DNA of 5,021 nt from an uncultured Clostridium sp. GTDB taxonomy: Bacteria > Bacillota > Clostridia > Lachnospirales > Lachnospiraceae. Within the stretch, counting starts at the first letter, position 1. Every line of letters begins with the position of its first letter. Positions 1-5,021 of this stretch are shown piece after piece. Location of the stretch: positions 1 to 5,021 of the forward strand of contig CAUCIO010000162.1 in the NCBI GenBank assembly GCA_958442925.1, in the 5' to 3' direction. The notes beneath the pieces were generated by a model. That model had not been told where the DNA came from. It saw nothing but the letters and a program-made list of their open reading frames with translations, and searched no databases. The translations under genes were made by a program, and so were the position numbers.

Positions 1-1812
1 ATGATGAAAGGCGATATGGGACAGTATACAGAGGAGAGAAACAGACAGAAGAAGATTCTGGCCAGCGTAAAGGATTTATCCATTGAATTTACGGACCGGG
101 GAGCTTCGGAAGAGGTTGTAAAGAAAATCAGTTTCCCGATTTATGAGGGAGAAATTCTGGGAGTAGTGGGAGAGAGCGGTTCCGGAAAGTCCATGAGCGC
201 GCTCTCCATTATGGGACTGCTTCCGGACAGTGCAGTGATCAACAGCGGAAGCATTGAATTCTGCAAAAAAAACGGGGAGACAGTGAATCTGCTGACCCTT
301 TCCGAACAGGAGAGAGAACGGATTCAGGGAGAGGAAATTGCCATGGTGTTTCAGGAACCCATGACCTCTTTAAATCCTGTTATGAAGATTGGGAAGCAGG
401 TAGGGGAAAATCTGGCTCTTCACACAGACCTTCCGAAAGAGGAAATCCGGAAAAAATGCGTGGAAGCTCTCCAGGCAGTCGGACTTTCAGAGGCGGAGGC
501 CCTGCTGGAACGGTATCCCCACGAGCTGTCCGGAGGTATGCGCCAGAGAGTGATGATTGCCCAGGCCATGATCGCCTCCCCCAGGCTTCTGATTGCAGAC
601 GAGCCTACCACGGCTCTGGATGTGATTGTCCAGGCACAGATTCTCCGCCTTCTTAAAAAGATTCACCAGGAGAAGCATACCTCTATTTTATTTATTTCCC
701 ACGATTTGAATGTGATCCGGGAGATCTGCAGCCGTGTTCTGGTAGTGTACCAGGGGGTGATTGTAGAGCAGGGAGAGACGGAGCAGGTGCTGAACCACCC
801 AAGACACGAGTATACGAAGCATCTGGTGGCGTCGATTCCTGAAAAGACAGGAAGAGCGGACAGCCAGAAAGAAATTTTGAAAATTTCCAATCTGGATGTC
901 TTTTACCGGGAGGGAGGGGGATTTTTCAGGAAACCCTCCAGAAAAAAAGCGCTCAGCAATGTGAATCTCTCTGTACGGGAAGGGGAAATCCTGGGAATAG
1001 TGGGAGAGAGCGGCTGCGGAAAATCTACCCTCTCTAAGACCATTGTGGGGCTTAACAGGGATTATTCAGGAACCATTGAGACAGATGGAGATCTGCATCC
1101 TCAGATGGTATTCCAGGATCCCTTCGGTTCTTTAAATCCGGCAAAGAAAATCGGATGGATTTTAGAGGAACCTCTCCGGCTGAGAGGTATTTCAGACAGA
1201 GATGAGAGAAGACGCCTGGCGGAGGAAATGCTGGTAAAAATAGGGCTGGACGAGAGCTTTTACAGCCGTCGGCCCAGAGAGCTTTCCGGGGGACAGCGCC
1301 AGAGGCTCAGCATTGGAACAGCTCTGCTTTCTGATTCCAGGCTGCTGGTAGCCGATGAACCGGTGTCTGCTCTGGATGTGACTGTTCAGTCCCAGATTCT
1401 GAAGCTTCTGCTGGATATCCACGAGGAGAGAAAGAACACGCTTTTGTTTGTAAGCCACGACTTAAATATTGTGCGCCGTGTCTGTCACCGGGTAGCGGTG
1501 CTGTATCTGGGAGAGGTGGTAGAGTCGGGGGCGGTAGAGGCGATTTATCATAATCCCTGCCACCCCTATACAAGGCTTCTGCTGGCCTCCTCCCTGGGGG
1601 AAAACAGTGAGAAAGAAAAGGCTGAGAGGAACCATCAGAATGAACTGGCCTCTGACATTGGGGAATCTTTCGGGCGGGACAGCGCAGGCTGCCCCTTCTA
1701 TCCCCGCTGTCCGGAGCGCAGAGAGGGCTGCGCTTTTTCAAGGCCGGAAATGGTGAGCCTGGAAAACGGCCATAAAGTGAAATGTTTCGGCTGCCAGACT
1801 CCGTCTGTATAG
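1..1812 (+). CDS. Fused OppD-OppF type peptide ABC transporter ATP-binding protein (two NBDs)
   Basis: This is the cytoplasmic ATPase that powers a peptide/nickel-family ABC importer, and both nucleotide-binding domains are in one 603-aa chain. NBD1 shows Walker A GESGSGKS (57-64), Q-loop Gln118, signature LSGGM (176-180), Walker B LLIADEP (196-202) and switch His234. NBD2 shows GESGCGKS (335-342), Gln372, LSGGQ (428-432), LLVADEP (448-454) and His486. Each NBD is followed by an oligo_HPY-type segment (near 266-280 and 518-532). The C-terminus carries Cys564, 570, 577, 595 and 598, the arrangement of the iron-sulfur tail known in OppD/DppD proteins. Both sites look catalytically intact. The usual layout is separate OppD and OppF; fused forms such as GsiA and mycobacterial OppD have about this length. 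The start is uncertain: ATG at 1, 4 and 16 are all in frame and upstream sequence is not visible. The substrate (peptide, glutathione or other) cannot be told from the ATPase. The SDR gene follows after 23 nt. Confidence 0.93.
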   Translation: MMKGDMGQYTEERNRQKKILASVKDLSIEFTDRGASEEVVKKISFPIYEGEILGVVGESGSGKSMSALSIMGLLPDSAVINSGSIEFCKKNGETVNLLTLSEQERERIQGEEIAMVFQEPMTSLNPVMKIGKQVGENLALHTDLPKEEIRKKCVEALQAVGLSEAEALLERYPHELSGGMRQRVMIAQAMIASPRLLIADEPTTALDVIVQAQILRLLKKIHQEKHTSILFISHDLNVIREICSRVLVVYQGVIVEQGETEQVLNHPRHEYTKHLVASIPEKTGRADSQKEILKISNLDVFYREGGGFFRKPSRKKALSNVNLSVREGEILGIVGESGCGKSTLSKTIVGLNRDYSGTIETDGDLHPQMVFQDPFGSLNPAKKIGWILEEPLRLRGISDRDERRRLAEEMLVKIGLDESFYSRRPRELSGGQRQRLSIGTALLSDSRLLVADEPVSALDVTVQSQILKLLLDIHEERKNTLLFVSHDLNIVRRVCHRVAVLYLGEVVESGAVEAIYHNPCHPYTRLLLASSLGENSEKEKAERNHQNELASDIGESFGRDSAGCPFYPRCPERREGCAFSRPEMVSLENGHKVKCFGCQTPSV

Positions 1813-1821
1813 GGCAGACAG

Positions 1822-1828
1822 AAAGGAG
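1822..1828 (+). promoter_or_regulatory. Ribosome binding site of the SDR gene (decides its start)
   Basis: AAAGGAG lies 7 nt before the ATG at 1836. The longer reading frame from ATG 1782 would overlap the ABC gene by 31 nt and add 18 residues before the first beta strand of the Rossmann fold. The ATG at 1836 (MNVKGKVVIVTAS) is therefore the likely start. Confidence 0.85.
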
Positions 1829-1835
1829 AATCCGC

Positions 1836-2639
1836 ATGAATGTAAAAGGAAAGGTTGTTATTGTCACAGCATCTACAAGAGGAATCGGCTGGGCCTGTGT
1901 TCAGGCCTTTGCGAGAGAAGGAGCCATTGTATATCTGGCTGCCAGAAATGAAGAGGCAGCAAAAAAGAGAATCGAGGAGCTTTCAGGAGAACCAGGACAG
2001 GCCAAATGGGTTTACTGCGACGCGTCAGTAAGAGAATCCTATGCCTCCATGGCAGAGACGGTGGAGAAGGCAGAGGGACGCATCGACGTTCTGGTCAACA
2101 ATTTTGGAACCTCAGATCCTAGGACAGATCTGGACATTGCCAGAACCAGATATGAGGATTTCTTGGACACACTTGATAAAAACCTGTCCAGCGTATTTCT
2201 TTCCACTCAGGCTGTGCTTCCTGTCATGAGAAAACAGGGAGGCGGAAGCATTGTCAATATCAGCTCCATCGGCGGGCAGATTCCGGATATTGCCAGAATC
2301 GGCTATGCAGTCAGCAAAGACGCCATCATTTACCTGTCTAAAAACATGGCTCTCCAGGAGGGAAGAAACGGAATCCGTGTCAATGTAGTGTGTCCGGGAC
2401 AGACTGCCACAGATGCAGTAAAAGACAATATGTCAGAATCCTTCCAGGAACTGTTCTTACGCCACACTCCTATTAAGAGAATGGGAACGCCGGAGGAGAT
2501 TGCAGCGGCAGTGCTTTACTTCGGCAGCGAGGAAGCAGCTTATACTACGGGCCAGGTGATTGCCGTGTCAGGCGGATTTGGACTGGGTACACCGGTTTAT
2601 GCAGAACTGTCTGCATTATCTGCAGAAGACAGGCATTAG
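1836..2639 (+). CDS. hdhA: SDR-family oxidoreductase, probable NADP-dependent 7-alpha-hydroxysteroid dehydrogenase
   Basis: This is a 267-aa classical short-chain dehydrogenase, probably cytoplasmic. Cofactor motif VTASTRGIG (10-18), with Arg37 ending the second strand (LAARN), points to NADP(H) rather than NAD. NNFG (88-91) replaces the usual NNAG. The catalytic set is complete: Asn116, Ser144, Tyr157 and Lys161 (YAVSK). From recall of the family, the ASTRGIG, VLVNNFG, PGQTATDAV, HTPIKRMG and TTGQ..SGGFGL..P blocks match clostridial 7-alpha-HSDHs (C. scindens, C. absonum type), including their length. Those enzymes reversibly oxidise the 7-alpha hydroxyl of cholate and chenodeoxycholate to 7-oxo bile acids. 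The gene follows the ABC ATPase by 23 nt with no terminator or promoter seen between them, so they are probably cotranscribed. The SDR assignment is near certain. The bile acid substrate is inferred, and a related steroid or other secondary alcohol is the main alternative. Confidence 0.8.
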   Translation: MNVKGKVVIVTASTRGIGWACVQAFAREGAIVYLAARNEEAAKKRIEELSGEPGQAKWVYCDASVRESYASMAETVEKAEGRIDVLVNNFGTSDPRTDLDIARTRYEDFLDTLDKNLSSVFLSTQAVLPVMRKQGGGSIVNISSIGGQIPDIARIGYAVSKDAIIYLSKNMALQEGRNGIRVNVVCPGQTATDAVKDNMSESFQELFLRHTPIKRMGTPEEIAAAVLYFGSEEAAYTTGQVIAVSGGFGLGTPVYAELSALSAEDRH

Positions 2640-2646
2640 GAAACGC

Positions 2647-2675
2647 TAGAAAAAACGGCGCATATATAGTATAAT
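2647..2675 (+). promoter_or_regulatory. Sigma-A type promoter for the Sir2-like gene
   Basis: A perfect -10 TATAAT (2670-2675) lies 17 nt after a weaker -35 TAGAAA (2647-2652, 4 of 6 to TTGACA). It starts 8 nt after the SDR stop codon and would give a leader of about 50 nt. This separates the Sir2-like gene from the transporter operon. No terminator is visible between the SDR stop and this site, so read-through from upstream is also possible. Confidence 0.6.
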
Positions 2676-2715
2676 TACAATCATAGAAATTCCATAGACA
2701 GGCCTGAATGGAAAG

Positions 2716-2723
2716 GGAGGGGG
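2716..2723 (+). promoter_or_regulatory. Ribosome binding site of the Sir2-like gene
   Basis: GGAGGGGG ends 8 nt before ATG 2732. It lies inside the frame that would begin at ATG 2708, which makes the downstream ATG the better start. Confidence 0.7.
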
Positions 2724-2731
2724 ACGTGTTT

Positions 2732-3463
2732 ATGAAAGAAAAAATAGCAGTTCTGAAACGAATGCTGGATGAGAGTAATTATACGGTAGCACTCTGCGGT
2801 TCCGGCATGCTGACAGACGGAGGAATCACAGGGATCAAAAGTCCAGAGAGGGCTTATGCTATTGAAAAAGCCTATGGCGCTTCGCCGGAGTATATTTTTA
2901 CCAGCGCCTATTACAATACGAGGCCAGAGCAGTTTTTCCATTTTTATAAAGAGGAGATACTTCGCTGCATTCCAGAGCCAGGGCTGGGAAGCTATGCCAT
3001 GGCCAGGATGGAGCAGGCGGGAAAGCTGCAGTGCGTGATCACGGCTAACGTATATAACCAGGCGATCCGGGGAGGCTGCGAGCATGTGATTAATCTTCAC
3101 GGGACTGTGTACGAGAATCAGTGTCCCAGATGCGGGGAACTCTATACAGTGGAGGACATTCTGGGAATGAAAGGGATTCCCTGCTGCCGCGTCTGCAACG
3201 CCACGATCCGGCCCAAGGTATCCTTATTTGGAGAGATGGTAGACAGCCGTATTATGACCAGAACTACAGAGGAGATTGAAAAGGCGGAGGTGCTTCTGCT
3301 TGTGGGAAGTACCCTGCGCTCGGAGGTTTTTTCCAACTATCTTAAGTATTTTCATGGGAAGTATCTGGCGGTGCTGCACAGAATGCCTCATTATTCCGAT
3401 GAAAAGGCCGATTTGACACTGATTGGAGAGCCTGGACAGATTCTCTCACAACTGGGCTACTAA
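2732..3463 (+). CDS. Divergent Sir2-family (sirtuin-like) protein with zinc ribbon
   Basis: This 243-aa soluble protein has the layout of an NAD-dependent sirtuin. Retained features are the catalytic-position His123 (INLHGT), zinc-ribbon cysteines C131/C134 and C152/C155, RPKVSLFGE (160-168, the usual RPxVVxFGE), and VGSTLRSEV (191-199, the usual GTSLxVxP). The NAD-binding motifs are altered. GAGxSxxSGIPDFR reads GSGMLTDGGITGIK (23-36), losing the Ser and the PDFR Arg. TQNIDGLH reads TANVYNQA (104-111), losing the Asp. An intact frame and strong conservation elsewhere argue against a pseudogene. The start at ATG 2732 is chosen because GGAGGGGG (2716-2723) sits 8 nt before it. ATG 2708 would add 8 residues and has no site upstream. 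The gene is monocistronic between its own promoter and a strong terminator. Lysine deacylase, ADP-ribosyltransferase or NAD-binding activity are all possible; canonical deacetylase activity is doubtful. Confidence 0.85.
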   Translation: MKEKIAVLKRMLDESNYTVALCGSGMLTDGGITGIKSPERAYAIEKAYGASPEYIFTSAYYNTRPEQFFHFYKEEILRCIPEPGLGSYAMARMEQAGKLQCVITANVYNQAIRGGCEHVINLHGTVYENQCPRCGELYTVEDILGMKGIPCCRVCNATIRPKVSLFGEMVDSRIMTRTTEEIEKAEVLLLVGSTLRSEVFSNYLKYFHGKYLAVLHRMPHYSDEKADLTLIGEPGQILSQLGY

Positions 3464-3520
3464 AGAAAAAAAGAAAGGTTCCTGTGACTTCCACGTAAGA
3501 CAGGGAACCTTTCTTTTTTT
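3464..3520. terminator. Bidirectional rho-independent terminator between convergent genes
   Basis: A long hairpin pairs 3473-3482 (GAAAGGTTCC) with 3504-3513 (GGAACCTTTC). It extends inward as TGT/ACA around one bulged G, with a further CTT/AAG pair near the loop. It is flanked by an A-rich tract (3466-3472) and seven T (3514-3520). Read on + it ends the Sir2-like gene directly after its stop codon. Read on - the A tract becomes the T tract and ends the gene at 3543-3971. Confidence 0.92.
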
Positions 3521-3542
3521 AAATAAAAGAATAAACGCGTCT

Positions 3543-3971
3543 TTAAAGATACTTTTTCATATCCTCGATATTTTTTTCTTCTGATTTCAGCTGTTTTTGA
3601 GCCAGGCTTACCACAGAAGGGTTGGAACCCCGGTAGGCATTCAGTTGTTTTTTTAATTCTGTGGCCCCCATAGTGTTTCCCTGAATGACCATTTCCGCCA
3701 GCTTGGAGGTAGTAGGGTTTACCAGACTTTTCATGGTAGAGGACACCCTGGACATGGCCTTTGCTACAGGACTTGCATCTTCTGCCACAGCTCCATGGGC
3801 TCTCAGCATTCTGCCGCTTTCCTCATAGGCCAGTTCGTATTCGTCCAGCTGTGAATTCAGCGCGTGGAGAAACTGAACGTCATTGGAAAGCTGGATCACA
3901 TGGCGGACGCTGTCCCGCCCCATATCTGCATTTTGATGAATCTGATTTAAAAGTTCGATATCCTGTGTCAT
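3543..3971 (-). CDS. Conserved-looking all-helical protein of unknown function
   Basis: I do not recognise a named family for this 142-aa protein. The sequence predicts a helical bundle with no signal peptide or membrane span. Probable helices are residues 3-33, 36-60, 68-83, 88-113 and 117-141, broken by HGAVAEDASP (59-68), NPTTS (85-89) and RGSNPS (114-119). Acidic positions recur in the helices (D16, D43/E44, E50/E51, E93, E131/E132, E136), reminiscent of ferritin-like bundles, but no clear ExxH metal motif is seen. Similar helical proteins starting with a D.xLLN.I..NA.MG pattern are, from recall, common in Clostridia and annotated as hypothetical. The start is supported by AAGGAG on the minus strand (plus coordinates 3980-3985), 8 nt before the ATG. 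The gene is monocistronic, converges on the Sir2-like gene through a shared terminator, and is divergent from the TlpA gene. Confidence 0.8.
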   Translation of the reverse strand: MTQDIELLNQIHQNADMGRDSVRHVIQLSNDVQFLHALNSQLDEYELAYEESGRMLRAHGAVAEDASPVAKAMSRVSSTMKSLVNPTTSKLAEMVIQGNTMGATELKKQLNAYRGSNPSVVSLAQKQLKSEEKNIEDMKKYL

Positions 3972-4031
3972 AAAATAGGCTCCTTTCCTTGCGTACTGCT
4001 TACATTTATTAGTATGGACAAAAAGAGGAAA

Positions 4032-4060
4032 AATAGACAGAAACAGATTGTTTTTTCCAA
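4032..4060 (-). promoter_or_regulatory. Candidate promoter of the helical-protein gene
   Basis: On the minus strand TTGGAA (plus 4055-4060) and TCTATT (plus 4032-4037) are 17 nt apart, each 4 of 6 to consensus. It would overlap the -35 of the opposing TlpA promoter. The match is weak, and another -10 nearer the gene (CATACT, plus 4011-4016) is possible. Confidence 0.3.
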
Positions 4061-4076
4061 GTGTTCATGGTATTAT
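4048..4076 (+). promoter_or_regulatory. Extended -10 promoter of the TlpA-family lipoprotein operon
   Basis: The -10 TATTAT (4071-4076) is preceded directly by TGG (4068-4070), an extended -10. A weak -35 TTGTTT (4048-4053) sits 17 nt upstream. Transcription would start near 4083, giving a leader of about 90 nt. No riboswitch-like fold is evident in that leader. Confidence 0.6.
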
Positions 4077-4173
4077 CAGGGAACGCAGACTAACGGTGTA
4101 AGAGAAGACATGAAAAATCTTTTACAGAATGGGTCTGAAAAGCAGCAGATAGAAAACAGGAGGAAATAAACAT

Positions 4174-4797
4174 ATGAAAAAAAGATATGGGATAATTCTG
4201 GCAGCGTGTATGGCGGCAGCTGTTCTGACCGCCTGCCAGGGAAAAGAAGCAGAGCAGAAGCCGTCTTCTGCCGTTTCTGAGGAAGCAAAGTCAGAGGATT
4301 TTGAGCAGGCAGAAGAAAATGCCGGAGAGAAGGAGAGCGGCGGGGTGTTTGAGTCCTTTACAGCCCAGGATTTAGATGGAAATACGGTTGATGAGTCTGT
4401 CTTTGCAGACGCGAAACTGACCATGATCAATGTCTGGGGAACTTTCTGCACTCCCTGTCTGGAGGAAATGCCGGCTCTGGCTGAACTGAACAGGGAATAT
4501 CAGGAGAAGGGCGTCCAGATCATTGGAATCTGCTCAGATACAATGAATGCAGACAAGGAATTAGATCAGGATCAGGTTGAGAAAGCCAGAGAACTGGCAG
4601 AACAGACAGGGGCAGATTACCTCCACATTGCCATGTCCGGAACGCTGGTGGATACGCTTCTCCCACAGGTGATGGCAGTTCCTATGACTATTTTTGTAGA
4701 CAGCGAGGGAACCCAGGTGGGGACTGCCTACATGGGAGCCAGAGACAAGGAAGGCTGGGCTGAGATTATGGAAGAAGTCCTGGCTTCTGTTCAGTAA
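4174..4797 (+). CDS. TlpA/ResA-like thioredoxin-fold lipoprotein
   Basis: This 207-aa protein is an extracytoplasmic thiol-disulfide oxidoreductase anchored to the outer face of the membrane. A lipoprotein signal peptide runs to lipobox LTAC, with lipidated Cys21. Residues 22-57 form an acidic low-complexity linker. The AhpC/TSA-Redoxin-type thioredoxin fold spans about 58-207, with active site WGTFCTPC (88-95; Cys92/Cys95), the EEMP segment after it, and cis-Pro170 in AVPMTIFVD. Cys120 (GICSD) is an extra cysteine after the third strand. All residues for redox activity are present. The start is fixed by AGGAGG (4158-4163), 10 nt before ATG 4174, and by the signal peptide. It is the first gene of an operon with the CXXC mini-protein 24 nt downstream. 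Likely roles are reduction of extracytoplasmic disulfides or peroxide/methionine sulfoxide repair. Cytochrome c maturation is unlikely if the host is a fermentative anaerobe, but the partner protein is unknown. Confidence 0.92.
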   Translation: MKKRYGIILAACMAAAVLTACQGKEAEQKPSSAVSEEAKSEDFEQAEENAGEKESGGVFESFTAQDLDGNTVDESVFADAKLTMINVWGTFCTPCLEEMPALAELNREYQEKGVQIIGICSDTMNADKELDQDQVEKARELAEQTGADYLHIAMSGTLVDTLLPQVMAVPMTIFVDSEGTQVGTAYMGARDKEGWAEIMEEVLASVQ

Positions 4798-4821
4798 TCA
4801 GGAAGAAGAGAGGACTGTTTC

Positions 4822-4983
4822 ATGAAAGACAAGATAGAAAAGAAGAGCATTGTCGGCCTGGTGCAGGGCGGCCTGCTTGCAGCAGCGGCTGTCCTTCTGG
4901 CAGCTGGAGTTTACAGGGGAGAGGCGGCGACAGTGTTTATAAAGGCGGCGAATATCTGCGTGGATTGTATTGGAATCTGGTAA
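4822..4983 (+). CDS. CD1871A-type CXXC motif-containing small membrane protein
   Basis: This 53-aa protein has a Lys-rich N-terminus (residues 2-8), one hydrophobic span (about 10-30), a short YRGEAATVFIKAAN stretch and a C-terminal CVDC motif (Cys46/Cys49) ending in IGIW. The RGEA..V..KA.NIC..CIGI pattern fits the small CXXC proteins named after C. difficile CD1871A, as I recall that family. The positively charged N-terminus predicts the CXXC on the outer face of the membrane, where it could exchange electrons with the TlpA lipoprotein or bind metal; this is inference. AGAGGA (4809-4814) lies 7 nt before the ATG. It starts 24 nt after the TlpA-like gene and the next gene starts within about 25 nt, so a single transcript is likely. 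Function is unknown; the call as a real gene rests on the ribosome site, frame, motif and operon position. Confidence 0.82.
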   Translation: MKDKIEKKSIVGLVQGGLLAAAAVLLAAGVYRGEAATVFIKAANICVDCIGIW

Positions 4984-5001
4984 CAGGGGGAGTAAGGGAG
5001 G

Positions 5002-5021
5002 ATGGCTTGGCAGGTTACGCC
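5002..5021 (+). CDS. Start of a further gene, cut by the window end (possibly a 4Fe-4S membrane protein)
   Basis: Only the first few codons can be inside the window. Two starts compete. ATG 5002 (MAWQVT...) has GGGGGAG (4986-4992) 9 nt upstream. TTG 5007 (read as MAGYA...) has AGGGAGG (4995-5001) 5 nt upstream, in a different frame. In clostridial genomes a TlpA lipoprotein and a CD1871A-type protein are often followed by a membrane 4Fe-4S binding protein, and that is the expected product by context only. Confidence 0.35.

Noticed and set aside
1782..1835. Longer N-terminus for the SDR from ATG 1782
   Set aside because: It would overlap the ABC gene by 31 nt, adds residues before the Rossmann fold unlike the family, and the AAAGGAG site points to ATG 1836.
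1307..1867. 186-codon open frame on the minus strand across the end of the ABC gene
   Set aside because: It is antisense to NBD2 and the cysteine tail of a clear gene, is rich in Pro, Ser and Arg as expected of a shadow frame, and has no recognisable domain.
2681..3100. 139-codon minus-strand frame inside the Sir2-like gene
   Set aside because: It overlaps a gene with well-matched family motifs, has no family resemblance of its own, and would begin within that coding region.
2732..3463. Sir2-like gene as a pseudogene
   Set aside because: The frame is intact from a good ribosome site to a strong terminator, and the zinc ribbon and catalytic His are preserved.
4122..4451. 109-codon minus-strand frame opposite the TlpA gene
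   Set aside because: It is Ser/Phe/Ala-rich and mirrors the acidic linker and signal peptide codons of the lipoprotein gene, so it is a shadow frame.
1..5021. CRISPR array, tRNA, rRNA, insertion sequence or phage genes
   Set aside because: No regularly spaced direct repeats, cloverleaf-like segment, transposase or integrase motif, or terminal inverted repeats were seen on either strand.

Overview
The window looks like chromosome from a gut Clostridia bacterium, most likely a Lachnospiraceae relative of Clostridium scindens, Blautia or Dorea. The reasons are moderate GC, purine-rich AGGAGG-type ribosome binding sites, dense AGA/GGA codons, an SDR closely resembling clostridial 7-alpha-hydroxysteroid dehydrogenases, and a TlpA lipoprotein followed by a CD1871A-type CXXC mini-protein. 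The genus is inference; no rRNA or marker gene is present.

Region 1 (1-2639, + strand) is the 3' part of a transport operon. It holds a fused OppD-OppF type peptide ABC ATPase with two complete nucleotide-binding domains and a C-terminal cysteine cluster. After a 23-nt gap comes a 267-aa short-chain dehydrogenase that I read as an NADP-type bile acid 7-alpha-hydroxysteroid dehydrogenase. The permease and binding-protein genes expected for the transporter would lie upstream, outside the window.

Region 2 (2640-3520, + strand) is a single gene with its own promoter (TATAAT at 2670) and a strong terminator. It encodes a 243-aa divergent Sir2-family protein that keeps the zinc ribbon and catalytic His but has altered NAD-binding motifs.

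Region 3 (3543-3971, - strand) is a convergent gene for a 142-aa all-helical protein of unknown function. It shares the bidirectional terminator at 3464-3520 with the sirtuin gene.

Region 4 (3972-5021) starts with a divergent intergenic region of about 200 bp carrying an extended -10 promoter (TGGTATTAT). This drives a thioredoxin-like TlpA lipoprotein and a 53-aa single-span membrane protein with a CXXC motif. The start of a further gene is cut by the window edge and by family context is probably a 4Fe-4S membrane protein. Together they suggest a small membrane thiol/electron relay.

The points most worth following up are the bile-acid dehydrogenase placed in a peptide transporter operon, the non-canonical sirtuin, and the TlpA/CXXC mini-protein module.
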